Below, piece after piece: positions 11,283 to 22,550 of a DNA stretch of 64,000 nt. A program made the translations under genes and the position numbers. The stretch is taken from the NCBI GenBank assembly GCA_015501075.1, contig JADNYJ010000097.1, positions 84,228 through 148,227 of the forward strand, given 5' to 3'. The notes under the pieces are model-generated. The model did no database searches. It was not told the DNA's origin and worked only from the letters and a program-made list of their open reading frames with translations. Numbering within the stretch: position 1 is the stretch's first letter; every line of letters begins with the position of its first letter. This stretch comes from Gymnopilus junonius. Lineage: Eukaryota; Basidiomycota; Agaricomycetes; Agaricales; Galerinaceae.

Positions 11283-12573
11283 CTATGCGACGGGAGCAGG
11301 CAGACCCTGTGCACCAGCTTTATCTATGGCTGCTACTTCCTCGTCCGTGAGAGGCGCTGTGTGGTATACCATGAGTCAGGATCAAAATCGAAAAAAAAAA
11401 TAGACTCACGCAGATCCCCTACAGCTAAATATTCCTTCAAATGCTGCTTGCTGGAGCTGGTCGTTACAATCACAGCTCCCTTCGCACGGACCCAGAGGAA
11501 GATGACCTGCGTTGGGGTGATGCCGAGTCTCTTAGCGGCCGCATTGATAGGGGCATCAACGGGCCCTCCAGGGTGATTCCTTAAAGGACTATAGATAGAT
11601 AAAAGGATAGAGAATGAATTTAATGTGGGATGGCAAAGAAGCTGGATGGAAGACCGACATCAGGCTGCTGTACGCCTCTGTTACGATACCTTGCTCAGCG
11701 TGATATTTGAGTAGCGCTTCGTTCTCTGCAATGTTGTATGGGTGCAGGGGAATCTTTGGACAGAAAAAAATGCATAAATGAGTACGGAGGGCTAGTCCAA
11801 GTACACATTTGTTACCTGGTTAACAGCAGGCTTGATCTTGGCTGTCTTGAATAGCTTTTGGAAATCATCAACTGTGAAATTGCTGACTCCAATACTCCTA
11901 CAGTGACAGATAACATTCAACATGTCAATCTGATTCTTCAAAAAACACAAGATTGGACTTACTTAGTCAGCCCGGCCTCCTTGAGCTCTTCGAACTCCTT
12001 CCACACGCCCTCGTAATCTCCATTTTGAATTACTCCAGGAAAATGTATGAGATATAGGTCCAGGTGTTTGAAGCCGAGCTACGAAAAGGTAGAGTAGTTA
12101 GCTGTTGACTCTCGACCAACCTCTCGGAGACAGACTACAGTTGTACTCTACAGTTGTACTTACATCCTGAAGACTCTTGTGAAAAGCCTCCTTCACAGTC
12201 GTACTGGAATTTCCGTACTTTGAAGTGACGTAAAGCTCATCCCTTGCATGTCCCGACTCGCGGAGCACCTCGCCGATATATTTTTCACTCAGGTAAACTG
12301 CGGTTGGTTAAAATGAATCTTCAATAAAATGGAATAAACAAGAAGCCACATAATATACCTTGTGCCGCATCAATATGCGTAAAGCCAGTCTCAAGACCTT
12401 GTTTGATAAATTGATTTGGATCCTTGATTCGCCTAACGTCGCCTGTACCGACGGCTATTGATGGAATCTACGTCAGAATGGGCTGTTATTTAGAAGGACA
12501 TTAAGGCAGATAAAGGAGAACATGACAAATGTACCTTGTTGCCGTCGTTCAACTGGATATTAGGGAAAGGCAT
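11283..12573 (-). CDS. aldo/keto reductase, soluble copy 1 (intact)
   Basis: NAD(P)H-dependent aldo/keto reductase. Exons joined by short introns read continuously from MPFPNIQLNDGNKVPS to the stop after GLPAPVA. The whole catalytic tetrad is visible: Asp in HIDAAQ, Tyr in VYLSEKYIG (across an intron), Lys in YVTSKYG, His in LDLYLIHFPG. Later family motifs include SIGVSNFTV, KPAVNQIPLHPYN and a cofactor-binding C-terminus near VIVTTSSSKQ. It ends soon after TDEEVAAIDKAGAQ with no membrane segment, unlike the next two copies. The length is close to the usual family size of about 300 residues. Substrate cannot be told from sequence. Confidence 0.92.
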
Positions 12574-12891
12574 TCTGAAATGTAGCGTAATCGGAACTTC
12601 AGCAGGAGAGCAAGGAGTATGAAACGAAAGATAAGAAATATAACTTCATAGTTATCTTAAGAGCCTGAGAGTCTTCCTGTCAGTGGCATGGTGTGATGCT
12701 TGCATACATGCGTGAAGTGACGCCACTAGTCGTACAAATTGCTCAAGGATTGGCCGCAAACTAGATATAGAATGTTGTGTGAGATGATGTATCTTATACC
12801 TTAAGTATGGGACGTCGAAGATGGCAGGGCAGTAATAATCGTTAAGTATAATCGACGCTAAAATCTACGAAGGGGAGAAGTCCAGAGCACC
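12574..12891. other. intergenic between aldo/keto reductase copies
   Basis: Promoter of copy 1 and 3' flank of copy 2. Nothing else recognised. Confidence 0.4.
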
Positions 12892-14387
12892 TCATTTAGT
12901 GTGTCTATTATCAAGGCAACAACCAAACCCCGTTGATACCCATATTAAATACACCAACGCGACCCAAATAACCATTCCCAGTGCTGCCACTATGCGAATA
13001 CGGCGAATATAGAGACTAGCTGATGAGCTATGGGTATGCATACTCTCAACGTCACTACCAATAATATTCTCCGGAAAGTTCTTTGAGTCCTGAGTAAAGA
13101 TTGAGTAGGCTGGTGGGGGTCGATGAGAGGGAGGTCTTGAGCGCCCGCTTTGTCAATAGCTGCAACTTCCCCTTCTGTTAAAGGGGCTAAATGGAGCAAA
13201 AGGAAAGGCAACATTTGTTAAGCGTCTTTATCAAAAAAGGGAAGGCCCAATATGACCCACGTAAAATCTCCCACAGACAAATACTCCTCCAGATGCTGTT
13301 TATTGGAGCTCGTAGTGACAACCACGGCTCCCTTTGCGCGGACCCACAGGAAAATAACCTGCGTTGGAGTGATGCCAAGTCTCGTAGCAGCAGCTTGAAG
13401 GGGCGCGTCGACTGGCCCGCCTGGGTAGCTTGTTATCGGACTAGATATGTTTGAGGAGAAAACGCGGAGTGAGCGTTAATATCAAGAAGGAGACGGTCAA
13501 GATACCCACATAAGGCTGCTGTATGCCTCTGTAATGATGCCATGCTCCGCGTGATACTTGAGCAATGCAGCATTCTCTGTGATGTTGTACGGGTGAAGTT
13601 GGATCTTAAGTAGGAAAGAAAGATAAGTAAATGAAGAAAAGATTGGGGAGCCGGACTAATCACCTGGTTAACAACAGGCTTAATCTTGGCCGTCTTCAGA
13701 AGCTTCTCATGTCGGAAATCTTGAAGTTGCTAACACCAATACTCCTGCATAAAGGGAAGAACATCTGAGCGAACCTAATGTCATTGGCCATATGAACCTA
13801 CTTCGTCAGCCCAGCCTCCTTAAAACCTCTATTTCTTTCCAAAGACCCTCGTAATCACCATTTCGAATGACTGAGGGAAGTGGATGAGATATAGATCTAG
13901 TTGTTTCAGGCCGAGCTGCAGTGATTGGCCCAATAGTTGCCACTATATAGCGGAAAATGGAAAAAGTTAGGCACTTACATCCTCTAGACTTGTATGAATA
14001 GCCTCCTTTGCGCTAGTACGAGGATCTCCATACTTTGAAGTGACAAATATCTCGTTCCTTGCAAGCCCTGAGTTGCGTAGAGCGACTCCAACAAATTTCT
14101 CGTTTTCGTAGACTACGGGTTTGGAGTAAGCAGACCAGTCTCTGTTTTAAAAAACAGGTCAAATGAAAGTTCTAAACCCACTTTGAGCAGTATCAATATG
14201 CGAAAATCCAGTATCTATAGCTTGTTCGATGAACTTGTGGACGTCTTTGCTTCGTTGAGCCGTGCCTGTGCCAAAGGCGATGGAAGGAATCTATGAAGTA
14301 AATTATAAATGTCGCACTGGTTCCAATAAGACGAGAAAATAAATGCACCTTGTTCCCATCGTTGAGCTCGATGTCGGGGAAAGGCAT
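12892..14387 (-). pseudogene. aldo/keto reductase copy 2 with C-terminal membrane segment, frameshifted
   Basis: Tandem paralogue starting MPFPDIELNDGNKIPSIAFG. Active-site region HIDTAQ is present and the exon layout matches copy 1. The frame breaks in the middle: the stretch around 13680-13740 differs in length from copy 1, and there is a one-base slip near 13865. After the shared end (EGEVAAIDKAGAQ) the sequence does not stop. It continues through a polar linker and, after a one-base slip near 13080, into a hydrophobic segment (IVAALGMVIWVALVYLIW) and ends at 12892. If expressed, the product would be a tail-anchored reductase. Damage may be real or due to base-call deletions. Confidence 0.75.
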
Positions 14388-14757
14388 TCTTTGCAACAAC
14401 CAAGTTAGCGACTTGTAAGTTGTGAATGAAAGCAAGTGGTTAAGAGGCGGCTAAACGTTTAGCAGATAGCATGAGAGTCGTTCCTCATTGCATAATCACT
14501 GGTAACATGGTGTGATTGACAGTCAAGGCTTGCGAACATCCTGAACGCCATGAGTCGTCGAAATGGCTCAAAGATGGCTAAGGCCTAAATTTAGACCCAT
14601 CATGAGACGATCTATCTTTAGACCCTCATATCCACCCCTGGGGTCTCCCTTTCGCGTCCCAAGTACCAGAAAGATCCTTTATTGAAGAAAAATAGAATAC
14701 AGCATAAAACAGAACATACGGTCCTCTAGAATAAGTCATTTAAACGTTACAAGCAGG
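14388..14757. other. intergenic between aldo/keto reductase copies 2 and 3
   Basis: Promoter side of copy 2 and 3' flank of copy 3. No gene or RNA recognised. Confidence 0.4.
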
Positions 14758-16266
14758 TCATGCACTCTGTTGACTCTGAACCCCACCACGACCCCGTCCA
14801 TGGCATCCCAACCCGCCCAATAATACTGGACTCCAGATCAGATACAACATCAAAGCAAAGTAGCATGTAATGCCGATCGCTACTGCTCTTCGAATGCGAG
14901 CTGGTGGTGTGGGTCTGTACGCCGAGAGCTCGCAACCTCGAGGTCGATATCGATGTAGTCAGGAACATGATGTTCGGCTTTGACTGATCCTGACTCGAGC
15001 TTTGAATCCGCTGAGTAGGTCGGAGGAGATGCAAGAAACTTGAGGGAGGCCCTTGTGCGCCAGCTTTATCGATAGCAGCTACTTCTTCCTCTGTCAGCGC
15101 AGCTATACAAACAAATAAAAAAGCTTGTTAGTTCTTCATACACAAATAACCATGAGTTAAGAGAGAATTATATAACGCACGTAAATCGCCCACAGCCAGA
15201 TATTCTTTCAAATGTTCTTTGCTTGAGCTTGTTGTACAATGACAGCGCCCTTGGCGCGAACCCAAGGAAGACGACCTGCGTGGGTGTGATGCCGAGACGA
15301 GTGGCAGCGGCTTTGAGTGGGCATCGACAGGTCCACCGGGGTACGTTGTGATTGGACTGACGCGGTCATCGATTTAGAAGAAGCAAAGGTATTATGAGAC
15401 GTACGCAAGACTCCCATAAGCTTCTGTGATGATTCCATGCTTGGCTTGATATTCTAGTAAGGTGGCATTTTCTGCATAGTTGTATGGATGGAGACGGATC
15501 TATAAGAAGAAAGGTAAGCTTAATCTGTTCAGGTGTGGAAACCCAGATGCAAGAACGTACCTGATTAACGGCAGGCTTCACTTTCGCTATCTTGAGCAAC
15601 TTCTGGAGGTCTTTGACGGTGAAATTGCTGACGCCGATGCTCCTAAAGAAACGTTGTTCATATCCTGTACATATTTGAGAAAAAAAAATCACTTGTTAGT
15701 CCATCTTGTTTCAAATTTCGAATGCCTCCATGTACCTCAAAGTCGCCATTGGGAACAGAATTGGGTGTATGAATGAGGTAAAGGTCAAGATAGGCAAGTC
15801 CCAACTACACAGGCATGGTACGCATCAGTCAGGGTTTCACTTCACTACCAGGAGATGGAATAAGCTTACATTCTTCAAGCTAGCTTGGAATGCGTCCTGA
15901 ACACTCCCGGATCCCCATTTCGAAGTCACGAACAGTTCGGCGCGAGGAATACCTGAGTTCCGAATTGCGAGACCGACAAATTGTTCGTTCGCATAGTCTT
16001 GCAAAAGTCACGGTGAACCTTCAATAATGCTAAGTAGCATGGTAATGCAGTGGACTTACGTTGAGCTGCGTCAATGTGTGAAAACCCAGTATCGAGTGCT
16101 TGCTCAACGTACTGGTGTATGTCTTTGCCTTTGTTCACGCTTCCTGATCCAAAAGCACCGAGGAATCTGAGAGACCAAAAAAGGCAACGATAAGCTTCGA
16201 GAGGCGACGATAAGACGACAGTCTATACCTTGTTTCCATCGTTTAAGTGAATGGAGGGAAAGGCAT
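14758..16266 (-). pseudogene. aldo/keto reductase copy 3 with C-terminal membrane segment, heavily frameshifted
   Basis: Third tandem paralogue, recognisable from LNDGNK, DTGFSHIDAAQ, LDLYLIHTPN, SIGVSNFTVKDLQKLLK, KPAVNQV and EEEVAAIDKAGAQG. Aligned by eye to copy 1 it lacks single bases at many points, including codon 4, the segment after LNDGNK, about 15235, 15267 and 15325, and again in the tail. The C-terminal tail, in a shifted frame, has a hydrophobic segment (RRAVAIGITCYFALMLYLIW) like that of copy 2. The multiple lesions make a functional product unlikely unless the deletions are sequencing errors. Confidence 0.75.
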
Positions 16267-16639
16267 ACTTTACATGGGAGCTCTGAGATGGTTTCAATAG
16301 AAAGCTTAAGGGAGTACCCTCAGGATTAAAAAGGGCGTAAGAAGTATGGAATATGCTTCAATATGTATGGGGTGTGAGCCTACATATGTTGTGATGGACT
16401 GATGGCAATGCGCCGTCTCGGCACGATAAAGCCGATGGCAATCACAAATCAGGCAGGTGGCACTCACCGAGCGTACATACCGCCGTGTTATTCATCGCCA
16501 TCGTAAAATTTTCCAAATAAATTATCATCGCTTTTTTGGAAACTTGAAAGGGTTTGGCCAGTTGAATTTTTTGCGCTGTACCCGGATACCAGTCTCCTTG
16601 CTAACGTCCTTTGCTCTCTAAAATCACAGCATGTGAGCC
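16267..16639. other. intergenic
   Basis: Promoter of aldo/keto reductase copy 3 and 3' flank of the NACHT gene. No further feature recognised. Confidence 0.35.
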
Positions 16640-19183
16640 CTAGTGGATATTATATTTCAGTTTAAACGCAGACAAACGCACCGACATATATGCATCCAAG
16701 GCGTTTGAGACCGCGCTGCCTCCTATGTTATGCTTATGCGAACTGCACAGGCCCCGGAATTTATTTATTTCTTCAACAAGATCAGAGCGGACCAGCGACT
16801 TTGGGATGACGATGGCAATGATGGCTTCCAGGTATTCCAGCAAGTCTCCCCCTGGCAAGACATCCTTTGCAAATTTAATGATTTCATAGTGCCTGCAAAT
16901 GAATGATATGTCGTGAATGATAAATCGAGCAACCCAGACACTTAATTCGTCGAGAATAACAGACCTGTATAATTGCCGCATTAAATGGGAGGTGATATCT
17001 GTATATCCGATGTCGTCAATGAAGAACATTCCTCTCGAATCATTCAATAAGAATCTAATGAACCACAGGAGTGGAGGGAAAGCTTGACTCCGACAAAGCC
17101 CGAATGCGTCGAATGCATCGAAAGTGTCGGTATCTTCAATGTAGTTATCTGGAACAACTGGCTGAATCCACCTTGGATCACATATTGCCATTGTTGTGAA
17201 GGGCGATCGTAAGATCTCTTGAGTATATGCAGTAGCCGCAGCAACGAGGAAAGTCTTCGGAATGATGTGCTTAAAGTATACTGCAGTTGTCGGTGCAATT
17301 AATTGCTCGAAGTGAAGAAAAATCTTTGAGAACGTTTCTTGACCTTTACTGAACCTCTATTTAATCTGATTTAAATTCGAAGACAAAGCGAGTAAAAGAA
17401 GAAATCTTACCGAGTCGCCGATAGCTAGTCGAAGGATGACAGGACAGATATTATTTATTGCAAACTGATCATCATAGTTGGAGATTATTTTGTCAATGTC
17501 GCAATTCTCAATGACTTGACGCAGTTTCTCGGTGGCGCCAGCATTCATAGACAGAACTTCGCTGTGATGCACGAGAAATTTTCCAACTTCTATATAATAA
17601 TATTATTGTATATGGAGTGTTTAATCATCTGGAACAGAAAGGAGATCCCTCACCGGGCCAGGTCAATAAATGCAAGAGACAATGTTCCGCAATGTCGGCG
17701 TAGAGAAGGCGCATGTCGATCCAAAATTGCACAGACCTCGACTCGTTGAAGAGATAGTCGGACAATGATGCGTGGAAGAATTCGACATTTTTATGATTTT
17801 CATAAATTGTAAGAAGAGATTCCAAATCAAAGAGGCAGCGCCGGACGTCACCAGAATCTAACTGAAGAATTTTTCGATATATGCTGGACTGCTTTTCTCA
17901 AAGTCATTTGGATGCTTGGGAAACTCAAGGCCTGGGATTAAAAGGAATCCAAGGACACGCAGGGTGGAAGTAAGGTGGTCCTTAACAACGGTGCGAAAAA
18001 TGGTGGAGTACAAGTTATCCAGCTCTTCGAATGGCTTCTGTGAGCCTTCGCTATTTGCACCCAGTATGATCTCCAGGCGCTTGACGGGATTATGCCTAGG
18101 AGAACTCACAAACTTTTCCACTGTCGAGGCATATATAAATTGACCAGATGCCCTTGCAATTAGAGTATCGGTATCATCTGGAATTGGCCATATTGTATCT
18201 GGGGAAAATTCCATAGGCCGACTTTGCCTAATAACAGCAAATTTGGCTTCGAGATATGTCCTAATATCGGCGTCCGGGTTAAGAGAGTTATCAAGCGCTA
18301 GTCGAAAAGAACATTTCTTCAAATCGTCATCGTCGAATGCACCACGAATGTGATGCTCAGGACGGCTGGCCACAAGGAGGGAAAGAGGTATAGGAACACT
18401 TTGTATGACTTGATGAAGAACATGGATAAGCTGGCATTGTTTTGCTGGGTTGTCACATTCGTCGAGACCGTCAATGACGATGACTCGTGGATATTGGCGA
18501 GAGTCAAAGGTTGGGTCGTAAAAAATGGAGACTATCGGGGAGACGATGAGGGCCAAGGCCTGCTCCCAAAGTGAGAGCGAGAAAATTGCTGGGTTTCTCT
18601 CGACAGCTTTTCCAATGTGTTGACGAGTCTTTGGTATAGAAAGTGCGAGTTGGTATGCGATGGTGGTGATAACATATTCTGAGCTGTTTCGACGTTCAGA
18701 CGTTCGGAAGAAGAAGAAGCTGCCAAGAAGAAGATTGTTTTCAAACAGCTTCTGTGCGATTGTTCGCAGAATAGACGATTTCCCTGCTCCCGCGGGCCCA
18801 TGCAGCCATTGGATCAGGTATGGTGAAAGCTGTATGCCGGCCCAAGTAAACAACTGGTCTAGGACTGCTTCTCGAGTTCCTGGATGGCACTTCGGTTGAT
18901 CGGACACTTCATCAGAGTTATGAAGGGCGTTTACAGCGATGTGCTTGTAAAGATCACCAAATCCGCCTAATGTATGAATGTAAGTAGACATGGACCTGAT
19001 CTAGGGGATTCACTTACTTGACCCAGGACCACCACCAGTGGTAGTATTATTATTTACAACGTTTACATTGTTTTTTCCGCCGAATATGCCGTGATGCAGC
19101 TGGTCCCCATTATAAATATCACCTCCATCAGTCGCAGGAGTTCCGACAGAGGTCAAAGGGCCTGCTTTAGGGAAAGCTGACAT
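16640..19183 (-). CDS. NACHT-domain NTPase (fungal NLR-like STAND protein)
   Basis: Signal-transducing P-loop NTPase of the STAND class, the fungal counterpart of NLR immune and incompatibility receptors. The start MSAFPKAGPLTSVG is in an exon joined by a GTAAGT...TTAG intron (18967-19017) to FGDLYKHIAVNAL. Walker A is GPAGAGKSSILRT, Walker B is VIVIDGLDEC, sensor 1 is in SLLVASRPEHH. The winged-helix and arm region contains FFHASLSDYLFNE, a motif usual in agaricomycete NACHT proteins. C-terminal exons encode an unrecognised helical region ending KLKYNIH, with no WD40, ankyrin or TPR repeats seen. The N-terminus has a Gly/Asn-rich stretch (GIFGGKNNVNVVNNNTTT) where other fungal NLRs carry short signalling motifs. 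One frame break near 17868-17875 lies in a run of A/T and is cured by one base. Confidence 0.88.
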
Positions 19184-19611
19184 GTAAGCAGAAGGTGGAA
19201 GGCGTTAAAGAGACTCCGTTACTAGATGCTAGTTCACGCTTAGAGTGAGCAGCATTGAATGAGGCTGCGTTCTGGGTGGCCTGCCTCTTTAATTGTCACG
19301 CATTTCCTGCTGCCTGTGAACTGACAGCACTGCAGTGCACAATCCACGCACAATCGTGACATTGACAATGATCAAGAAACTTACGTATAGACTTGAATTC
19401 AATCTTAAAACTTTGAAAGGTCAACGGATTGGGCCGAAAAATGCCGAAAATGATCCTAAAATAGACATGCATCATGCCTTCTGCAGGTCTGAGCCACCTT
19501 CATTACCGCCCCGAGCGCACTGGCAAGCATCGACATCGGCCTCGACGACGACGACAACAGCGACAGGCTAGTACACTTCCCCATCAAACCAACCTTCGAC
19601 AACGTCGTTAA
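19184..19611. other. divergent promoter region
   Basis: This lies between the head-to-head NACHT and BTB genes and probably holds both promoters. No gene recognised. Confidence 0.4.
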
Positions 19612-21443
19612 ATGTCCTTTTCCCCTTTCTCTGATCACAGTCAGGTCGATCAGGATCAAGCACAATCTGAATTACATTCACCTGGTACATCCTCCTCCGA
19701 GTCCAGCGCCGAGACTATTGGTGGTATAACGCCTAAACGCAGCGGCGGAAACGCACGTAAACGGTTGCGTCGTGACTCTGATTCACACCCCTCAGGAAAG
19801 AAAATGTCTAAGTCTTCACATCCTAGTGCTACTGTCAATAACCTCGATAACAATAACGACAACGACCCAGACACGGACACTGAGATTTCTATGGAGGGTC
19901 TCATGGCTTCTCAGTCATCTATATCGGAGTCCTCTGCTTCCGCTTCGAGCTCGAGGATGCAGAATTCTGCTGAAAAAGCAGAGTCGCTTGCAACTACAAC
20001 GCCGAGACCAAAACTGACTTGGCAGCATGATGAAACATATTATTTTGAGGATGGCAGTTGTGTGATCCTCATAGATGATACGTTGTTCAACGTATGTCTT
20101 TCTTATTCAGTCTAAATTATTGACAGTGTGCTAAATAATTCGATTAAATCAATAGGTTCACCGCTCAATACTGAGTAAAGACTCTTCGAGCTTTAGCACC
20201 ATGTTCTCATTACCCCAAGGCTCCATCGAAGTGGAAGGGCGTTCGGACGATAATCCGATCATTCTAACAGGCGATACCCCAGACGAGTTCCGGCATTTTC
20301 TGTGGGCCCTATACGCCTTGTACGTCTATTTCGATCATTCTCGAAACTCAAATGGCCCACACTTTGAATCACCTGTAGACCTCCAGAACTCCGAATACTA
20401 ACCTCTCCAAATGCGAACCTTAACCACCTTATCGACATCGCCAGAGTTTCTAACAAATACTTCTTCAAATCTCTTGAAACATGGGCACTAGATGCTATCC
20501 AAGAATACGTCAACCGGAAACCCTCACCCCTTCTCACCGGGATGCCAGCCATACCTACTGCCTCCCTCACTTCCGCGCTCTCGTCTTCTCCATTCACTAA
20601 CCCTACTATCACCTCTTTCATTCCCGACTCTACCTCAAGCGCAAGCACCCACAAACCTCTAACACAAGCCGAAACATCTCCCCTCCTCTCCTCCCTCATC
20701 CGCCTAGCTCAATTGTGCCAACACCAGCCTCTCCTTCTCACCATGATCGCTTTACTGCGCCAGCTCATGTCTTCCTCCGTGCACTACGCGTATCTAGCCA
20801 TGACCCTCTCGGATGAGCTGGATTTGAGAACACTAAGGGGAGCAGCGTATCTGGAGGTCATGCAAAAGGCAGTGGTGGTTCGCAAGGTTGGCGTGGATGT
20901 GCTTCGGTCTGCAAGTAGTACTGGCAGTGTGTCGGATGGTAGTCTGGTGCAGACAGACAGCGGCCGAACCCAGATCCAAAGCCGTTCCCACCCAGGTCCA
21001 GGCGAAGCAGGCACCCTCGACTCCTCCGGTCGCCTCATAATAACCCGCTCACAACAACTTCGCCTTTTAGCAGGCTTCTACCGCCTTACCTCAACATGGG
21101 ATTTACTCCGTACAACCCCGCCTCCATTCGATCACTCGCCATCCTGCAGCGCGACTTGGCACCAACAAGGTGCACCCAGTCTTTCCTCGAATTCTGGAAA
21201 GAGAAAACTCGCAGCGAAGCCGTGATGGGGCTTGGGTTGGCGGATGTACTGGGGAGGTTGAGGACAGTGCAGAAGGAGTATGAGAGGTGGGGGAGTGCGA
21301 CCTATATGCATCATGACTGTCGCATGATAGCGAAGAGGGCGATTGTGGATGTTGTGAGGCGGGTAGAGGAGGCGTTGCCAGATTATTTTGCGGAGCCAGG
21401 AGGATGCGAAAGTGACGATGAGGGCGTTGTGGGTGTCGTCTGA
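19612..21443 (+). CDS. BTB/POZ domain protein
   Basis: Agaricomycete BTB protein. A long Ser/Asn/Asp-rich disordered N-terminus with a basic patch (RKRLRRDSDSHPSGKK) leads into the BTB fold. The fold starts at YYFEDGSCVILIDDTLFN, continues after intron 20092-20155 as VHRSILSKDSSSFSTMFSLP and FRHFLWALYAL, and after intron 20320-20378 as PPELRILTSPN and HLIDIARVSNKYFFKSLETWA. A conserved C-terminal part (TWDLLRTTPPPF, then SFLEFWKEKTRSEAVMG) is split by a one-base slip near 21169 in a GG run. Adding one base restores the family sequence and moves the stop to 21443. BTB folds mediate dimerisation or cullin-3 binding; the partner is unknown. Confidence 0.82.
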
Positions 21444-22550
21444 GGGTTTCGAGAAAAGTTTGACTAGCAATTTGAGAAGAGTGTACAGTACATGTATTAT
21501 TAAGCGAACATCGGAAATTTACAATTCTACCTTATATTATTGTTTATGTCCTTCTGGATCGCAGCAGAAGGGCGTCGAGAATCGAGTAGCTGTGGAAGTT
21601 CAGAGGAATCTGCGAGCGAAATAATTGAACGAAGAAATACCAACCTTCTGGAGATTCGTCGCCGAGATAATTAGCATAGAAGCAGCGCAGGAGGAGGATG
21701 CAGAGTGCACTGCACAATGCCTTCTGAACCCTATCAGATAGTCTGGTAGCAACTAGGGCATCTCTTCCGTAGAAGTCTGCGAGGATAACACGTAGATCCA
21801 GAGATGCTCCAGCAAATCAAAGTGACCCTGTAACAGCTGAGTGTTCTGTCTTCTTCGAAAAGGATGTCAACGAATTGGTTTGGAAGAGATTGTCGAGGCA
21901 TCTGAGGAACATGCGCAGAAGAAATACAGTTTTCTTCGAGGTCGGGTACGTGGATAATGGTCCATGTATCGAGACTTGCAGTGAGCACTTGAGCACTTGA
22001 GTGTACGGTACACTGAATCGGTGATGTCCGGAAGTCAACTAGGCAGCCCAAGGGGGCACCGGAAACTGAAAAAAAGACCCTATCTCAAAAGTTGGTGTAA
22101 CCTGGGATGGGAAATCGATTTCTGATACTTTTAGGGAGGTAGGAGGAAAATTGGTTGAGATACAGCCGTTTCAAAGTCCAGGCACCAATTACCATATATA
22201 GATCAAATTCATCCTCTATCCACTAACTCACCCGACATTTGCTTCAACATTTACTTCAATGTGTATGGCTATCCAGAGTATTCGCATTAAATAAATTTTG
22301 TGTTTTATATGTTGTTCGGTAGTCCTCTAGCAACTTTTTTATTTTTCTTGTAGGTCACCCTGCATTGACGTACAAGAGAAAGGTCGATACAATAAACACA
22401 AGTACGAACTCGACTAGCAAATTACCAAACCAGTAGCAACCGCCTGGGACAAGTCTACTTGCCGCCGAAAAAGGAACACGGTTGGATTACAATGGACCGA
22501 ACCTTTGAAAAAAAATATCGGGTACTGGCATTTCATAGGCGAGCTTTGAG
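21444..22550 (-). other. no clear gene; possible gene remnant on the minus strand
   Basis: Minus-strand frames between about 22051 and 21545 are open and carry plausible protein sequence (VDILFEEDRTLSCYR, then in another frame DLRVILADFYGRDALVATRL). They cannot be joined without frameshifts and match nothing I recognise. The rest, 22060-22550, has no coding signal. Confidence 0.25.

Noticed and set aside
20259..20699. Open frame on the minus strand across the BTB gene
   Set aside because: Antisense shadow of the spliced BTB exons, with no splice signals or family match of its own.
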